NCBI GenBank assembly: GCA_045540295.1
Contig: JAZQGY010000008.1
Location: 1-29,566 of the forward strand
Direction of reading: 5' to 3'
DNA from: SIG452 sp045540295
GTDB taxonomy: Bacteria > Bacillota > Clostridia > UMGS1840
Length of the DNA: 29,566 nucleotides
Numbering within the stretch: the stretch's first letter is position 1; every line of letters starts with the position of its first letter. The notes beneath the pieces were generated by a model. The model worked only from the letters and a program-made list of their open reading frames with translations. It searched no databases and was not told where the DNA came from. A program made the translations under genes and the position numbers. Below are positions 1 through 8,497 of the stretch, piece by piece.

Positions 1-1169
1 CTCATACCTGCAGTTTCTAATACTTTTACAGGTACATTTGCGGTAATTGCTAAATCAGTTGCAGGAAGTTTTACCCATTCTGCGCCAAATTCGTCATACT
101 GACCTAACAGATAACCGTCTTTTTCTCCATTTGCATTGAAGATTGCATCTTTGGATAAGGTTACCACATAATCTGCTTCCCAGTCGCCATAGGTTGCAAG
201 CTGAGCTTCGGTTGCTTCATTTGCTTTAAAGTTCATTGCAAAGTCTGCTTCCACATCCAACTTATTGGTATCTAAGTGGGTTACGGTTGCGGTGGGTAAG
301 GTCCAGCTGAAGGTTTTTTCAGAAATGGTATATGCTTCACCGGTTACGGGATTTACGATTACCAGTGCTAAGGATACTTCTAAGCCGTCATTTGCTTTTA
401 AGAAGCTTTCGGAGAAGTTTACACCGCAATCGAAATCTTTTACGGTTTCCACTACATCACGGTAGGTTACATCCATACCTGCGGTTGCCAGTACGTTTAC
501 GGGAACGCCTGCACTTACCGGGAAGTCAACAGAAGGCATTTTAACAAATTCAGGACCGAATTCGTCATACTGACCGATTAAGTAACCGTCTTTTGTTCCG
601 TCGGCATTGAAGAATGCGTCTTTGTTCATGGTAAATACAAAGTCTGCTTTCCAGTCGTCATAGAATGCTAACTGTTCATCAGTCACTTCGTCTGCAACAA
701 AATTTAATGCAAAGTCTGCGTCTGCTACTTTAATTTCAGTAACAGTTGCGGTCGGAAGTTCCTCCAGCAGGTCACGTTCGATGATGCCGGGGAACTTCAG
801 GAGAGGTTTAATGGTTTCTACTCCTGTCCATGCGAAAATCTTAATAATATCGGTACCTTCTACCGAAAATGCGGGAGTCGTGTAAGATACTTCGGCTCCG
901 ATGGTGGATTCTACAGGTACGATAGATTCTACTTTGATCAGCTTACCATTAAAATCATAATGGGAAACAATCACGCTCGCGTTGTCTTCATAACGTCCTG
1001 TAAATTCTGTGGTTGCATAAATGCTGGTAACATCGTCTAAAGAGGTAATGATTTCATCGGTTTCTGCGTTGTAGAATGTTGTAGTGTTCACAGCTGCAGA
1101 TACGGAAAATGAGGTCAGCATACCAACCACGAGGGTCAGTGCGAGAAGAATGCTTAGAAATTTCTTCAC
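1..1169 (-). CDS. Secreted protein with tandem ~153-residue repeats (partial, 3' end outside window)
   Basis: The reading frame starts at a GTG (1169-1167) placed 8 bases after AGGAAG and stays open for 389 codons to the window edge. The first 26 residues are a classic signal peptide: KK, a hydrophobic run LSILLALTLVVGML, then SVSAA. After an N-terminal region of about 110 residues, a repeat begins near residue 138 (LPTATVTEIKVADADFALNF) and begins again near residue 291 (LPTATVTHLD). Both copies carry the signature DGYL-GQYDEFG, so the unit is about 153 residues and the second copy runs off the edge. The repeats look like extracellular beta-type modules, but I do not recognise the family. 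It is probably exported and cell-surface or released. Function unknown; more repeats or an anchoring domain may lie outside the window. Confidence 0.8.
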   Translation of the reverse strand, partial: MKKFLSILLALTLVVGMLTSFSVSAAVNTTTFYNAETDEIITSLDDVTSIYATTEFTGRYEDNASVIVSHYDFNGKLIKVESIVPVESTIGAEVSYTTPAFSVEGTDIIKIFAWTGVETIKPLLKFPGIIERDLLEELPTATVTEIKVADADFALNFVADEVTDEQLAFYDDWKADFVFTMNKDAFFNADGTKDGYLIGQYDEFGPEFVKMPSVDFPVSAGVPVNVLATAGMDVTYRDVVETVKDFDCGVNFSESFLKANDGLEVSLALVIVNPVTGEAYTISEKTFSWTLPTATVTHLDTNKLDVEADFAMNFKANEATEAQLATYGDWEADYVVTLSKDAIFNANGEKDGYLLGQYDEFGAEWVKLPATDLAITANVPVKVLETAGM

Positions 1170-1260
1170 TCGGTGCACTTCCTTTCTTTTTTGTTATATT
1201 TTTTATTTTTTTACAGACTAAAACAGGATACTTTTCCACACTATTCTATCCTATACTATT

Positions 1261-1290
1261 ATGATAACATTCAAAAAACTTACCTGTCAA
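1261..1290 (-). promoter_or_regulatory. Promoter of the secreted repeat protein
   Basis: On the minus strand TTGACA (1290-1285) is followed after 18 bases by TATCAT (1266-1261), a good sigma-A match. It predicts a leader of about 85 nt before the GTG start. Confidence 0.6.
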
Positions 1291-1407
1291 GCGAGTTTTG
1301 GCACTTTATTACAATTTGGTTACAAAATCAGGACAAGTTTTCATCTCCATTGTCCTAATTTTAACATTTGGTCATTTTTGACACGTTTTTTTTGTTAAAA
1401 AAACAGA

Positions 1408-1436
1408 AAAAAGCATGGAATATTTCCATGCTTTTT
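1408..1436 (-). terminator. Rho-independent terminator after glnN
   Basis: A perfect 13-bp stem (AAAAAGCATGGAA with its complement) encloses a TAT loop. Read on the minus strand it is followed by a T-rich tract, so it should end the glnN transcript. The A/T flanks are symmetric, so it could work both ways. Confidence 0.8.
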
Positions 1437-1444
1437 CGGTCTAT

Positions 1445-1527
1445 GTTCTTTTTCAAGCCGTCCGTAATCTCAGGTGCAGACAAAAATCCTATGCCTTTTG
1501 CAATCTGAGTTCTTTTTCAAGCCGTCC
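1445..1527. repeat. 19-bp direct repeat at the 3' end of glnN
   Basis: The 19 bases at 1445-1463 recur exactly at 1509-1527, where the second copy touches the glnN stop codon. On the minus strand both contain GGCTTGAAAAA. It looks like a duplication of the gene-end sequence 64 bp downstream; see the similar case behind gltX. Confidence 0.75.
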
Positions 1528-3611
1528 TACACGCTAAAAAGGAGGTCGCCATAGGACGGATACGGCCAGTATGCCTTGTCGGTCACTTCTTCCAACTGGT
1601 CGGCAATTGCACGTGCTTCATTCATCACGGAAAGCACCTGTTCACAATAATAGGTTGCGATTTCTTTGCCGTCGGTTAAGTGTTTCACGCCTTGCAGATT
1701 TTCATCCAACCGATTCACGGTGAAATAAAGCTCGTCGGTCAATGCTGTCACTTTTTTTGCAATCTCCATTTCGTAAGCACCTGCCCCAACGGTTGCTGCT
1801 TTATTCTGAATGGAAGTGCATAAGTCGTTGGCAAAACGGGAGCAGGCGGGCAGAATTTCCTTACGCACCATTTCCAATAAGGTAAGTGCCTCAATATTAA
1901 TCACCTTGGAATAACTGTCGAGTAGCACCTCACATCGGGAATGCATTTCGGAAGGGCTGTAAATTTTATGTTTGCCAAAGAGGGCAATATTTTCTTCGGA
2001 TATGTAGTGAGGCAACGCCTCAGGAGTGGTTTTTAAGTTGAAAAGTCCCCGTTTTTCGGCTTCTTTTACCCACTCATCGGAATAGTTATTGCCGTTGAAA
2101 ATAATGCGTTTATGATTTTTTACGGTTTCTTTTAAGATGGCTTTGACTTCTGCTTCAAAATCGCAAGCTTCCTCCAAGCGGTCTGCAAAGTCACACAAAA
2201 CATCTGCCACAATGGTGTTTAAGATAATATTGGAGCAGGAAATGGAAAAAGCAGAGCCCAGCATACGAAACTCGAATTTATTCCCCGTAAACGCAAAAGG
2301 AGAGGTACGGTTCCGGTCGGTGGTGTCTTTTCTGAATTGAGGCAGCACGTCTACGCCGCCGTCCATTTTTTCTTTTTTGATTTTATGATAGGGCGTGTCA
2401 GTTTCAATGGCTTCCAAAATAGCAGTTAATTCGTCTCCCAAGAAAACAGACATAATGGCAGGAGGTGCTTCGCTGGCACCGAGACGATGGTCATTTCCCG
2501 CAGATGCAGCGGAAATGCGAAGTAAGTCCTGATGGCAATCCACTGCTTTCACCACGGCTACCAAAAAGAGGAGGAACCGCAGGTTATTTTCCGGATATTT
2601 CCCGGGATTTAGTAAATTCACACCGGTATTGGTGGAAATGGACCAGTTGTTATGCTTCCCGCTACCGTTGACCCCCAAAAAGGGTTTTTCGTGCAACAGG
2701 CACACCAGATTATGCCGTTCCGCCACTTTTTTCATCACTTCCATGGTGAGCTGATTGTGGTCGGTAGCAATATTGGTGGTAGCAAAAATGGGAGCCAATT
2801 CATGCTGAGAGGGAGCTGCCTCATTATGTTTGGTTTTCGCCAATACTCCCAGTTTCCAGAGCTCCTCATCAAGCTCCTTCATATAAGCAGAAACACGGGT
2901 TTTGATAGCACCAAAATAATGATCCTCCAATTCCTGTCCCTTGGGCGGTTTACAGCCAAATAAAGTTCGGCCCGTAAACATCAGGTCAGGACGTTTTTCA
3001 TACATTTCTTTATCAATTAAAAAATATTCCTGTTCGGCACCCACAGTAGTGGTTACGGTGGCTCCCAAATCCTCTCCAAACAGCTTCAGAATTCTGCCTG
3101 CCTGATGACTGATCACCTTCATAGAGCGAAGCAAGGGTGTTTTTTTGTCCAACACCTCACCGCTATAAGAATAAAAAGCAGTCGGAATACATAAAGAGCC
3201 GTCCTTAATAAAGGCATACGAGGTGGGGTCCCAGGAGGTGTAGCCTCTGGCTTCAAAGGTAGAACGAAGTCCGCCGGAGGGGAAACTTGAAGCATCAGGC
3301 TCCCCTTTAATCAACTCTTTTCCGGAAAATTCCATCAAAACTTTACCGTCCCCGGTGGACACGATAAAGCTGTCGTGTTTTTCGGCGGTAATCCCCGTCA
3401 TTGGCTGGAACCAGTGGGTATAGTGAGTTGCACCGTGTTCCACCGCCCAGTCACGCATAGCAGCTGCCACCTGATTGGCAACATTTAAATCCAACGGTTC
3501 TCCGTCGTTCATGGTATGTTGTAAGGCTTCGTAAACGTCCTTTGGAAGACGCGATTGCATCTGGGTTTCATTAAACACCAGACTGCCAAATAATTCCGGA
3601 ATATTAGTCAT
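1527..3611 (-). CDS. glnN: Glutamine synthetase type III (GSIII)
   Basis: This cytoplasmic enzyme makes glutamine from glutamate, ammonia and ATP and is the main ammonia-assimilation step. At 694 residues it has the length of the GSIII family, not the ~450 of type I. Visible active-site blocks are AEQEYF (near 192), KHNEAAPSQHE (near 262), NGSGKHNNWS (near 315), RLGASEAPPA (near 376) and DRNRTSPFAFTG (near 432), all in GSIII order. The ATG start sits 8 bases after GGAAG. It is the last gene of a same-strand series gltX, glnS, asnA, glnN, 37 bp after asnA, and ends at a strong terminator. Family identification is secure. Nothing in the sequence shows its regulator; no glutamine riboswitch or GlnR-type operator was recognised. 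Confidence 0.96.
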   Translation of the reverse strand: MTNIPELFGSLVFNETQMQSRLPKDVYEALQHTMNDGEPLDLNVANQVAAAMRDWAVEHGATHYTHWFQPMTGITAEKHDSFIVSTGDGKVLMEFSGKELIKGEPDASSFPSGGLRSTFEARGYTSWDPTSYAFIKDGSLCIPTAFYSYSGEVLDKKTPLLRSMKVISHQAGRILKLFGEDLGATVTTTVGAEQEYFLIDKEMYEKRPDLMFTGRTLFGCKPPKGQELEDHYFGAIKTRVSAYMKELDEELWKLGVLAKTKHNEAAPSQHELAPIFATTNIATDHNQLTMEVMKKVAERHNLVCLLHEKPFLGVNGSGKHNNWSISTNTGVNLLNPGKYPENNLRFLLFLVAVVKAVDCHQDLLRISAASAGNDHRLGASEAPPAIMSVFLGDELTAILEAIETDTPYHKIKKEKMDGGVDVLPQFRKDTTDRNRTSPFAFTGNKFEFRMLGSAFSISCSNIILNTIVADVLCDFADRLEEACDFEAEVKAILKETVKNHKRIIFNGNNYSDEWVKEAEKRGLFNLKTTPEALPHYISEENIALFGKHKIYSPSEMHSRCEVLLDSYSKVINIEALTLLEMVRKEILPACSRFANDLCTSIQNKAATVGAGAYEMEIAKKVTALTDELYFTVNRLDENLQGVKHLTDGKEIATYYCEQVLSVMNEARAIADQLEEVTDKAYWPYPSYGDLLFSV

Positions 3612-3648
3612 AAAAAATTCTTCCTTTAGATTTTGAAAGTATCACAAT

Positions 3649-4656
3649 TTATAAAAGATTCATGCCGTATTCTTCCGCCAGCTGACGGGTTTTCTTATCC
3701 CAAACAGATACCTGCACTTCACCCACATGAGCTTTTTCGAGTAACAGCATACAAAGGCGACTTTGACCAATCCCGCCACCCATGGTGAGGGGGAGAGTAC
3801 CGTTTAAGAGCATCTGATGGAAGGGCAGGGTTCTTCTGTCTTCACAGTCTGCTTTTTTCAGCTGTTCTTCCAGAGATTTTTCGTCCACACGGATACCCAT
3901 GGAGGAAATTTCCAAAGCGGAATCCAGCATCGGATTATAGAATAAAAGGTCGCCGTTTAATTTCCAGTCATCATAGTCAGGTGCACGTCCGTCATGCTTG
4001 TTGCCGGACTTCAACACGTCTCCAATACCGATAATGAACACGGTTTGATGTTGTTTTGTAATGGCGTTTTCCCGTTCTTTTCCGCTAAGGTCAGGATACA
4101 TATCCTCCAATTCCTGAGAGGTGATAAAGGTAACATCACGGTTTAAGGTGATGGTAATAGCGGGATAATCCTTTTTGATTTCTTCTAAGGTGTCACAAAT
4201 GGCACCCACAATTTTTCGCACCGTTTCCTTTAAAAATTCCACGGTTCTGTCTTCTTTTCGGATGATAGATTCCCAATCCCACTGATCCACATAAATGGAA
4301 TGGAGGTTATCCATGGTTTCGTCTCTGCGGATAGCGTTCATATCGGTATAAATGCCTTCCCCACAGGAAAATCCGTACTGATGGAGTGCCAGACGTTTCC
4401 ATTTTGCCAGAGAATGAACAATTTCTGCCATTCCCTGGGTTTCGGGAATATCAAAGGTAACGGCACGTTCCACCCCGTTTAGATTGTCATTTAAGCCCAT
4501 ACGGGATTCCACAAACAAGGGAGCGGTAACACGTTTTAAGTTCAGCACTTCGGCAAGCTTATCTTGGAAAATACGCTTGGTTTTGCCGATAGCGGTCTGG
4601 GTTTCGTAAATATTTAACGTTTTGGGATACCACACGGGTTTGATGGTCTGACTCAC
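3649..4656 (-). CDS. asnA: Aspartate-ammonia ligase (asparagine synthetase A)
   Basis: AsnA makes asparagine from aspartate, ammonia and ATP (giving AMP and pyrophosphate). The fold is related to class II aminoacyl-tRNA synthetases. The 335 residues match the family length (E. coli about 330). Recognisable blocks are VESRMGLNDNLNGVERAV near the N-terminus, HSIYVDQWDWE near 119-129, and the motif-3-like GGGIGQSRLCMLLLEK near the C-terminus. The start is a GTG directly after a strong AGGAGGGG site. It lies 73 bp after glnS and 37 bp before glnN, so co-transcription with glnN is likely. Using free ammonia rather than glutamine fits its place beside glutamine synthetase. Identification is confident. 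Confidence 0.96.
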   Translation of the reverse strand: MSQTIKPVWYPKTLNIYETQTAIGKTKRIFQDKLAEVLNLKRVTAPLFVESRMGLNDNLNGVERAVTFDIPETQGMAEIVHSLAKWKRLALHQYGFSCGEGIYTDMNAIRRDETMDNLHSIYVDQWDWESIIRKEDRTVEFLKETVRKIVGAICDTLEEIKKDYPAITITLNRDVTFITSQELEDMYPDLSGKERENAITKQHQTVFIIGIGDVLKSGNKHDGRAPDYDDWKLNGDLLFYNPMLDSALEISSMGIRVDEKSLEEQLKKADCEDRRTLPFHQMLLNGTLPLTMGGGIGQSRLCMLLLEKAHVGEVQVSVWDKKTRQLAEEYGMNLL

Positions 4657-4683
4657 GGAATCCCCTCCTTTTTTTAAGATTCT

Positions 4684-4728
4684 AAAAGTATCGAAAAATA
4701 CTGAAAAATACTGAAAAATACCGAAAAT
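4684..4728. repeat. Phased A-tract decamer repeats
   Basis: In the glnS-asnA gap, units of the form CTGAAAAATA repeat with 10-bp period; A-runs fall at about 4684, 4694, 4704, 4714 and 4724. A-tracts in phase with the helix are known to bend DNA. It may equally be simple replication slippage. Confidence 0.6.
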
Positions 4729-4729
4729 A

Positions 4730-6382
4730 TTAATTGGGTTTGTAGCTGTCTTTTAAGTTCACAATTAAGTTAAAGGTATTCTCGAATTTGCTGTCCTTCT
4801 GGAAATAACCGTTTCTGACAAACTGGAATTTGTCTTCTAAGGTGGCATCATTTAAAGAAGGTTCGCAAATAGCCTTGCAAACGGAAACGGAATCTTTATT
4901 TAGATAATCGTCGTAGCCTTTATCTTCGGGCATATCGTTCATATTTTCTAAAGTGAACAAACGGTCATAGAGACGCACTTCTTTTTCCACACCGAATTTA
5001 GCAGATACCCAATGGATGGTACCTTTCACTTTTCTGCCGTCAGGCGCACTTCCGGAAAATGTTTCGGGATCGTAGGTACAATGAATTTCCGCGATATTGC
5101 CGTTTTCGTCTTTCACCACATCCTGATATTGGATGAAATAGGTGCCCATCAGACGAACTTCGCCACCGGGTTTTAAGCGGTGGAACTTCGGAGGCGGAAC
5201 TTCGGCAAAGTCGGAGCGTTCAATAAAGATTTCACGGGTGATGGGAACTTCACGGTAGGTAGTTTCCGGATCCTGGGGATTGTCAGGCAGTTTAATATAT
5301 TCTACCTTATCTTCCGGATAGTTGGTTAATACCACCTTCACAGGGTCTAACACTGCCACACGGCGTTTTGCAGCGGTGTTTAATTCATCACGAATACAAT
5401 ATTCCAATAATCCGATGTCAACTAAGCTGTTTGCTTTTGCCACGCCGGAACGTTTTACAAATTCGAAAATGGAGGACGGGGTATAGCCACGTCTTCTTAA
5501 ACCACATAAGGTGGGCATTCTGGGGTCGTCCCAGCCGTCTACGATGCCTTCTTCCACCAACTGACGAAGATACCGCTTACTCATGACGGTGTTGGTCACG
5601 TTCAGTCTTGCAAATTCGTACTGATGAGGAGGCATCTCAAATCCCACATTTTCCACAACCCAATCGTATAAGGGTCTGTGATTTTCAAATTCAATAGAGC
5701 ATAAGGAATGGGTGATGCCTTCTAAAGCATCCTGAATGGGATGTGCAAAATCGTATAAGGGATAAATGCACCATTTGTTGCCCTGACGGTGATGGTCAGT
5801 ATGCACGATTCGGTAAATAGCAGGGTCACGCATATTCATATTGGAGGATGCCATATCAATTTTGGCACGCAAGGTTTTTTCGCCGTCCTTGAATTCTCCG
5901 TTTTTCATTCGCTGGAAAAGGTCTAAGTTTTCTTCCACGCTTCTGTCACGGTAGGGAGAATTCTTACCGGGAGCATACAAGGTGCCGCGATATTCTCTCA
6001 TTTCTTCCGCGGTTAAATCGCAAACGTAAGCCTTGCCTTTTTTGATAAGGTCGCAGGCAAATTCATAGCATTTGTCAAAATAGTCGGAGCCGTAGAAAAT
6101 CCCGCCGTTGGGGATGGCGCCCAGCCATTCTAAGTCTTTATAGATTGCCTGCACATATTCGTCGTCTTCTTTGGCAGGGTTGGTGTCATCATAACGAAGG
6201 TTAAACTGTCCGCCGTATTTTTTTGCGGTACCCCAGTTAATCCAGATGGCTTTTGCGGAACCAATATGCAGATATCCGTTTGGCTCAGGCGGAAAACGGG
6301 TATGGATTTTGGTTGCTTTGCCTTCTGCTAAGTCTTTATCAATAATTTCGTGTATAAAATTGCTTTCCATAATTTCTGACAT
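4730..6382 (-). CDS. glnS: Glutaminyl-tRNA synthetase
   Basis: GlnRS charges tRNA-Gln directly with glutamine and ATP. It has 550 residues, as in E. coli (554). The class I signatures are visible: PPEPNGYLHIGS (residues 31-42, the HIGH motif as HIGS) and VMSKR (266-270, the KMSKS loop). The anticodon-binding beta-barrel region follows, and all these parts are in family order. The gene stands between gltX and asnA. Many Bacillota lack GlnRS and make Gln-tRNA through GatCAB amidotransferase, so this lineage has the direct route; whether it also has GatCAB cannot be seen here. The ribosome binding site (AGGAAAGGAAT) is about 10 bases from the ATG, weaker than its neighbours. Confidence 0.97.
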   Translation of the reverse strand: MSEIMESNFIHEIIDKDLAEGKATKIHTRFPPEPNGYLHIGSAKAIWINWGTAKKYGGQFNLRYDDTNPAKEDDEYVQAIYKDLEWLGAIPNGGIFYGSDYFDKCYEFACDLIKKGKAYVCDLTAEEMREYRGTLYAPGKNSPYRDRSVEENLDLFQRMKNGEFKDGEKTLRAKIDMASSNMNMRDPAIYRIVHTDHHRQGNKWCIYPLYDFAHPIQDALEGITHSLCSIEFENHRPLYDWVVENVGFEMPPHQYEFARLNVTNTVMSKRYLRQLVEEGIVDGWDDPRMPTLCGLRRRGYTPSSIFEFVKRSGVAKANSLVDIGLLEYCIRDELNTAAKRRVAVLDPVKVVLTNYPEDKVEYIKLPDNPQDPETTYREVPITREIFIERSDFAEVPPPKFHRLKPGGEVRLMGTYFIQYQDVVKDENGNIAEIHCTYDPETFSGSAPDGRKVKGTIHWVSAKFGVEKEVRLYDRLFTLENMNDMPEDKGYDDYLNKDSVSVCKAICEPSLNDATLEDKFQFVRNGYFQKDSKFENTFNLIVNLKDSYKPN

Positions 6383-6432
6383 TGTTTCAATATTCCTTTC
6401 CTAAAAAGGTGATTCATTTTATCGTATTTGAC

Positions 6433-6560
6433 AATCCCTCAGTCACTTCGTGACAGCCTGCGGCCCGGGTCGCAATCATAGCTTGCTTCCCGCTTTGGCT
6501 AAAAATATGCCACCGGCATGTTTTCTTAACGCGTCGCGCCCTTTGCACAAGGGAGCCTAT
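6433..6560. repeat. Split palindromic intergenic repeat in the glnS-gltX gap
   Basis: The 326-bp gap 6383-6708 contains a first hairpin, GTCAC-TTC-GTGAC (6442-6454), preceded by CCCTC, and a second hairpin, CCCTT-TGCAC-AAGGG (6539-6553), followed by AGCC. From general familiarity, these two hairpins normally sit side by side as one compact repeat in clostridial genomes. Here about 80 bases lie between them, including a CATGCC-type hairpin (about 6509-6520). The rest of the gap has a T6G7 run (6563-6575) and a copy of the gltX 3'-end sequence. No gene is seen. Confidence 0.5.
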
Positions 6561-6580
6561 CGTTTTTTGGGGGGGATATT

Positions 6581-6711
6581 TTTCAAGCCCTTACTTGTTT
6601 TTATGGGGAGAAGAAAAACGGTTGCAGAATGTGGAATGTAAACCCGATGCTGTATATGTTATACTGCGAGCGGTGAACATCACACATTGTGCGCCGTTTT
6701 GCAAGCCCTTA
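6581..6711. repeat. Direct repeat at the 3' end of gltX
   Basis: On the minus strand GTAAGGGCTTGCAAAA overlaps the gltX stop codon (TAA at 6711-6709), and GTAAGGGCTTGAAAAA appears again about 115 bp downstream. The copies differ at one of 16 bases. It shares GGCTTG-AAAA with the repeat behind glnN. Confidence 0.6.
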
Positions 6712-8343
6712 CAGGGAAAGTCTTTCTTTTACCAAATCATTTCCCATAACTTTAAACACTTCGTAGGTGTCTGGAGTGTTCTGTCGTCCGCAAATCTGCA
6801 CTCGGAGGACAGTAGACACCTGAGCAACGTTACCTTTAAATGCTTCGGGATTCTTTTTATATTCCTTCATATTGGAAGTGAAACCGTGTTTTTCGGACAG
6901 GTCCTTGATTTTCTGGAACCATTCGTCCTGAGTATCGTTTTCATCGTAGATTTCTTTATATTCGGTAATGAAAAGATTTCTGTCTTCTTCGGAAATGTTT
7001 TCGGGGAAGGTGTAATCCGGCTGATACAATTCGGGGAAGAAATAAGAAATGTAATCCTTAATTTCCGATAATTTGGCAATATCTTTTCTGGGTTTTGGCC
7101 CTGTTCTGCCGATATTTAAAATTTCTAACACTTTCTCTTTTTGTGCGGTGATAATCTGATAAAATTCTTTATCATATTCTTTAGTGTATTCTTCCAACAA
7201 CTCATAAAGCTGGGTATTTGTAAGTTTTGCGATTTCGTTTTTGGAAACGTCATCTAACTTCACCAAGTCAAACAATGCACCGGATACAGACATCTTTTTG
7301 GGAGAAAAGGCAAAATCTCTGTAAGACTTATCGGGGTTTTGAGCATACCATTCTTCAAAGTTGGAGTTTAAAAGGGTCATCAGGTATACCATCACGCAAT
7401 TTACCACATAGCCTTCCTGCTTGTAAAATGCCAGCGCCAGCTCAGGGTCTTTTCGTTTGGAGAGTTTTCTCTTGGTAGCTCCGTCCATTTTCATCAAGGG
7501 AGCAATGTGCATATATTTGGGTGCTTTTAAGCCCACTGCACGGTACAGTTGCAGGTGAATGGGCAACGTTGCAATCCATTCGTCACCACGGACAACATGA
7601 GTGGTACCCATTAAATAGTCATCCACAACATGAGCAAAATGATAGGTGGGAATTCCGTCTGATTTTAAGAGGACAACGTCCATATCATTTTCGGATAATT
7701 CCAAGTCCCCTTTTACAAGGTCGGTGAATTTGAATTTATTTTCAATACTGCCTTCGCTCTTAAAACGAAGCACCCACGGCATATTTTTTGCTAATTTCTC
7801 TTTGATTTCTTCTAAACTTAAGTCACGGCATTTCGCCCATTTGCCACGGTAACCTAAATTATCTTCCCCTTCCGCTTCCTGACGGGCTCTTAAGTCGGAA
7901 AGTTCGTCTTCGGTGCAAAAGCAGGGATATGCCATCCCTTTTTCCACTAAGTCTTTGGCAAATGCCTGATAAATGCCGGCACGCTGTCGCTGTCGGTAGG
8001 GACCGTAAATGCCCCTTTCCCCTTCCACCAAAGCGCCTTCGTCAAAGTTTAAGCCGAAGTGAGACAACCCGTCAATAATTGCCTGCACGCCACCTTCTAC
8101 TTCACGTTTCTGGTCGGTGTCTTCAATGCGAAGATAAAACACACCGTCGGAAAGGTGTGCCAAACGCTCCGAGGTCAACGCCGCATAGAGATTCCCCAGA
8201 TGCATAAAACCTGTGGGAGAGGGGGCCATACGGGTCACCTTTGCACCTTCTTTTAACTGACGGCGGGGATAGGTATTTGAAATCTCCTCCAGGGTGGGGA
8301 GAGTTTCATCAAACAAAAGTTTTGCCAGAGACTTGGTATCCAT
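6709..8343 (-). CDS. gltX: Glutamyl-tRNA synthetase
   Basis: GluRS charges tRNA-Glu; the product also feeds the C5 route to tetrapyrroles where that exists. Class I motifs are APSPTGFMHLGN (residues 40-51) and KLSKR (293-297), with the GluRS-type block PTYHFAHVVDDYLMG before the latter. At 544 residues it is longer than the usual 470-490. The HIGH motif begins near residue 48 instead of about 10, so there is an N-terminal extension of roughly 35 residues, and the C-terminal anticodon half is also long. The start is supported by AAGGAG 8 bases before the ATG. It is the promoter-proximal gene of the Glx cluster and diverges from nrdJ. Whether it is discriminating or also charges tRNA-Gln cannot be told; GlnRS next door suggests discriminating. 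Confidence 0.96.
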   Translation of the reverse strand: MDTKSLAKLLFDETLPTLEEISNTYPRRQLKEGAKVTRMAPSPTGFMHLGNLYAALTSERLAHLSDGVFYLRIEDTDQKREVEGGVQAIIDGLSHFGLNFDEGALVEGERGIYGPYRQRQRAGIYQAFAKDLVEKGMAYPCFCTEDELSDLRARQEAEGEDNLGYRGKWAKCRDLSLEEIKEKLAKNMPWVLRFKSEGSIENKFKFTDLVKGDLELSENDMDVVLLKSDGIPTYHFAHVVDDYLMGTTHVVRGDEWIATLPIHLQLYRAVGLKAPKYMHIAPLMKMDGATKRKLSKRKDPELALAFYKQEGYVVNCVMVYLMTLLNSNFEEWYAQNPDKSYRDFAFSPKKMSVSGALFDLVKLDDVSKNEIAKLTNTQLYELLEEYTKEYDKEFYQIITAQKEKVLEILNIGRTGPKPRKDIAKLSEIKDYISYFFPELYQPDYTFPENISEEDRNLFITEYKEIYDENDTQDEWFQKIKDLSEKHGFTSNMKEYKKNPEAFKGNVAQVSTVLRVQICGRQNTPDTYEVFKVMGNDLVKERLSL

Positions 8344-8396
8344 AGTGCTGCTCCTTTATTTTAAGAAAAAATCTTTTCCATTATATAGCATTCTAT

Positions 8397-8426
8397 ATTA
8401 TAGCATATAAAGAAGCTTTTTTTCAA
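8397..8426 (-). promoter_or_regulatory. gltX promoter
   Basis: On the minus strand TTGAAA (8426-8421) lies 18 bases before a perfect TATAAT (8402-8397). It may serve the whole gltX-glnS-asnA-glnN series if transcription passes the 326-bp gap. Confidence 0.7.
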
Positions 8427-8497
8427 GTATTTTTTTTGTTTTTTTATCAGCTTTTTCATTTTTTTATCAATTTTTTAAAAAATTTTGCAAAAACCCC

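Larger units (their letters stand above)
1170..1526. other. Intergenic region between secreted protein and glnN
   Basis: This 357-bp gap holds the promoter of the secreted protein, a small inverted repeat AGGACAA/TTGTCCT (about 1331-1357), the glnN terminator and a 19-bp direct repeat beside the glnN stop. No further coding frame is convincing. Confidence 0.6.

Noticed and set aside
1054..1239. 61-codon minus-strand frame over the start of the secreted protein
   Set aside because: The overlapping frame has a signal peptide and repeats and extends to the window edge; this one has no homology features or ribosome binding site.
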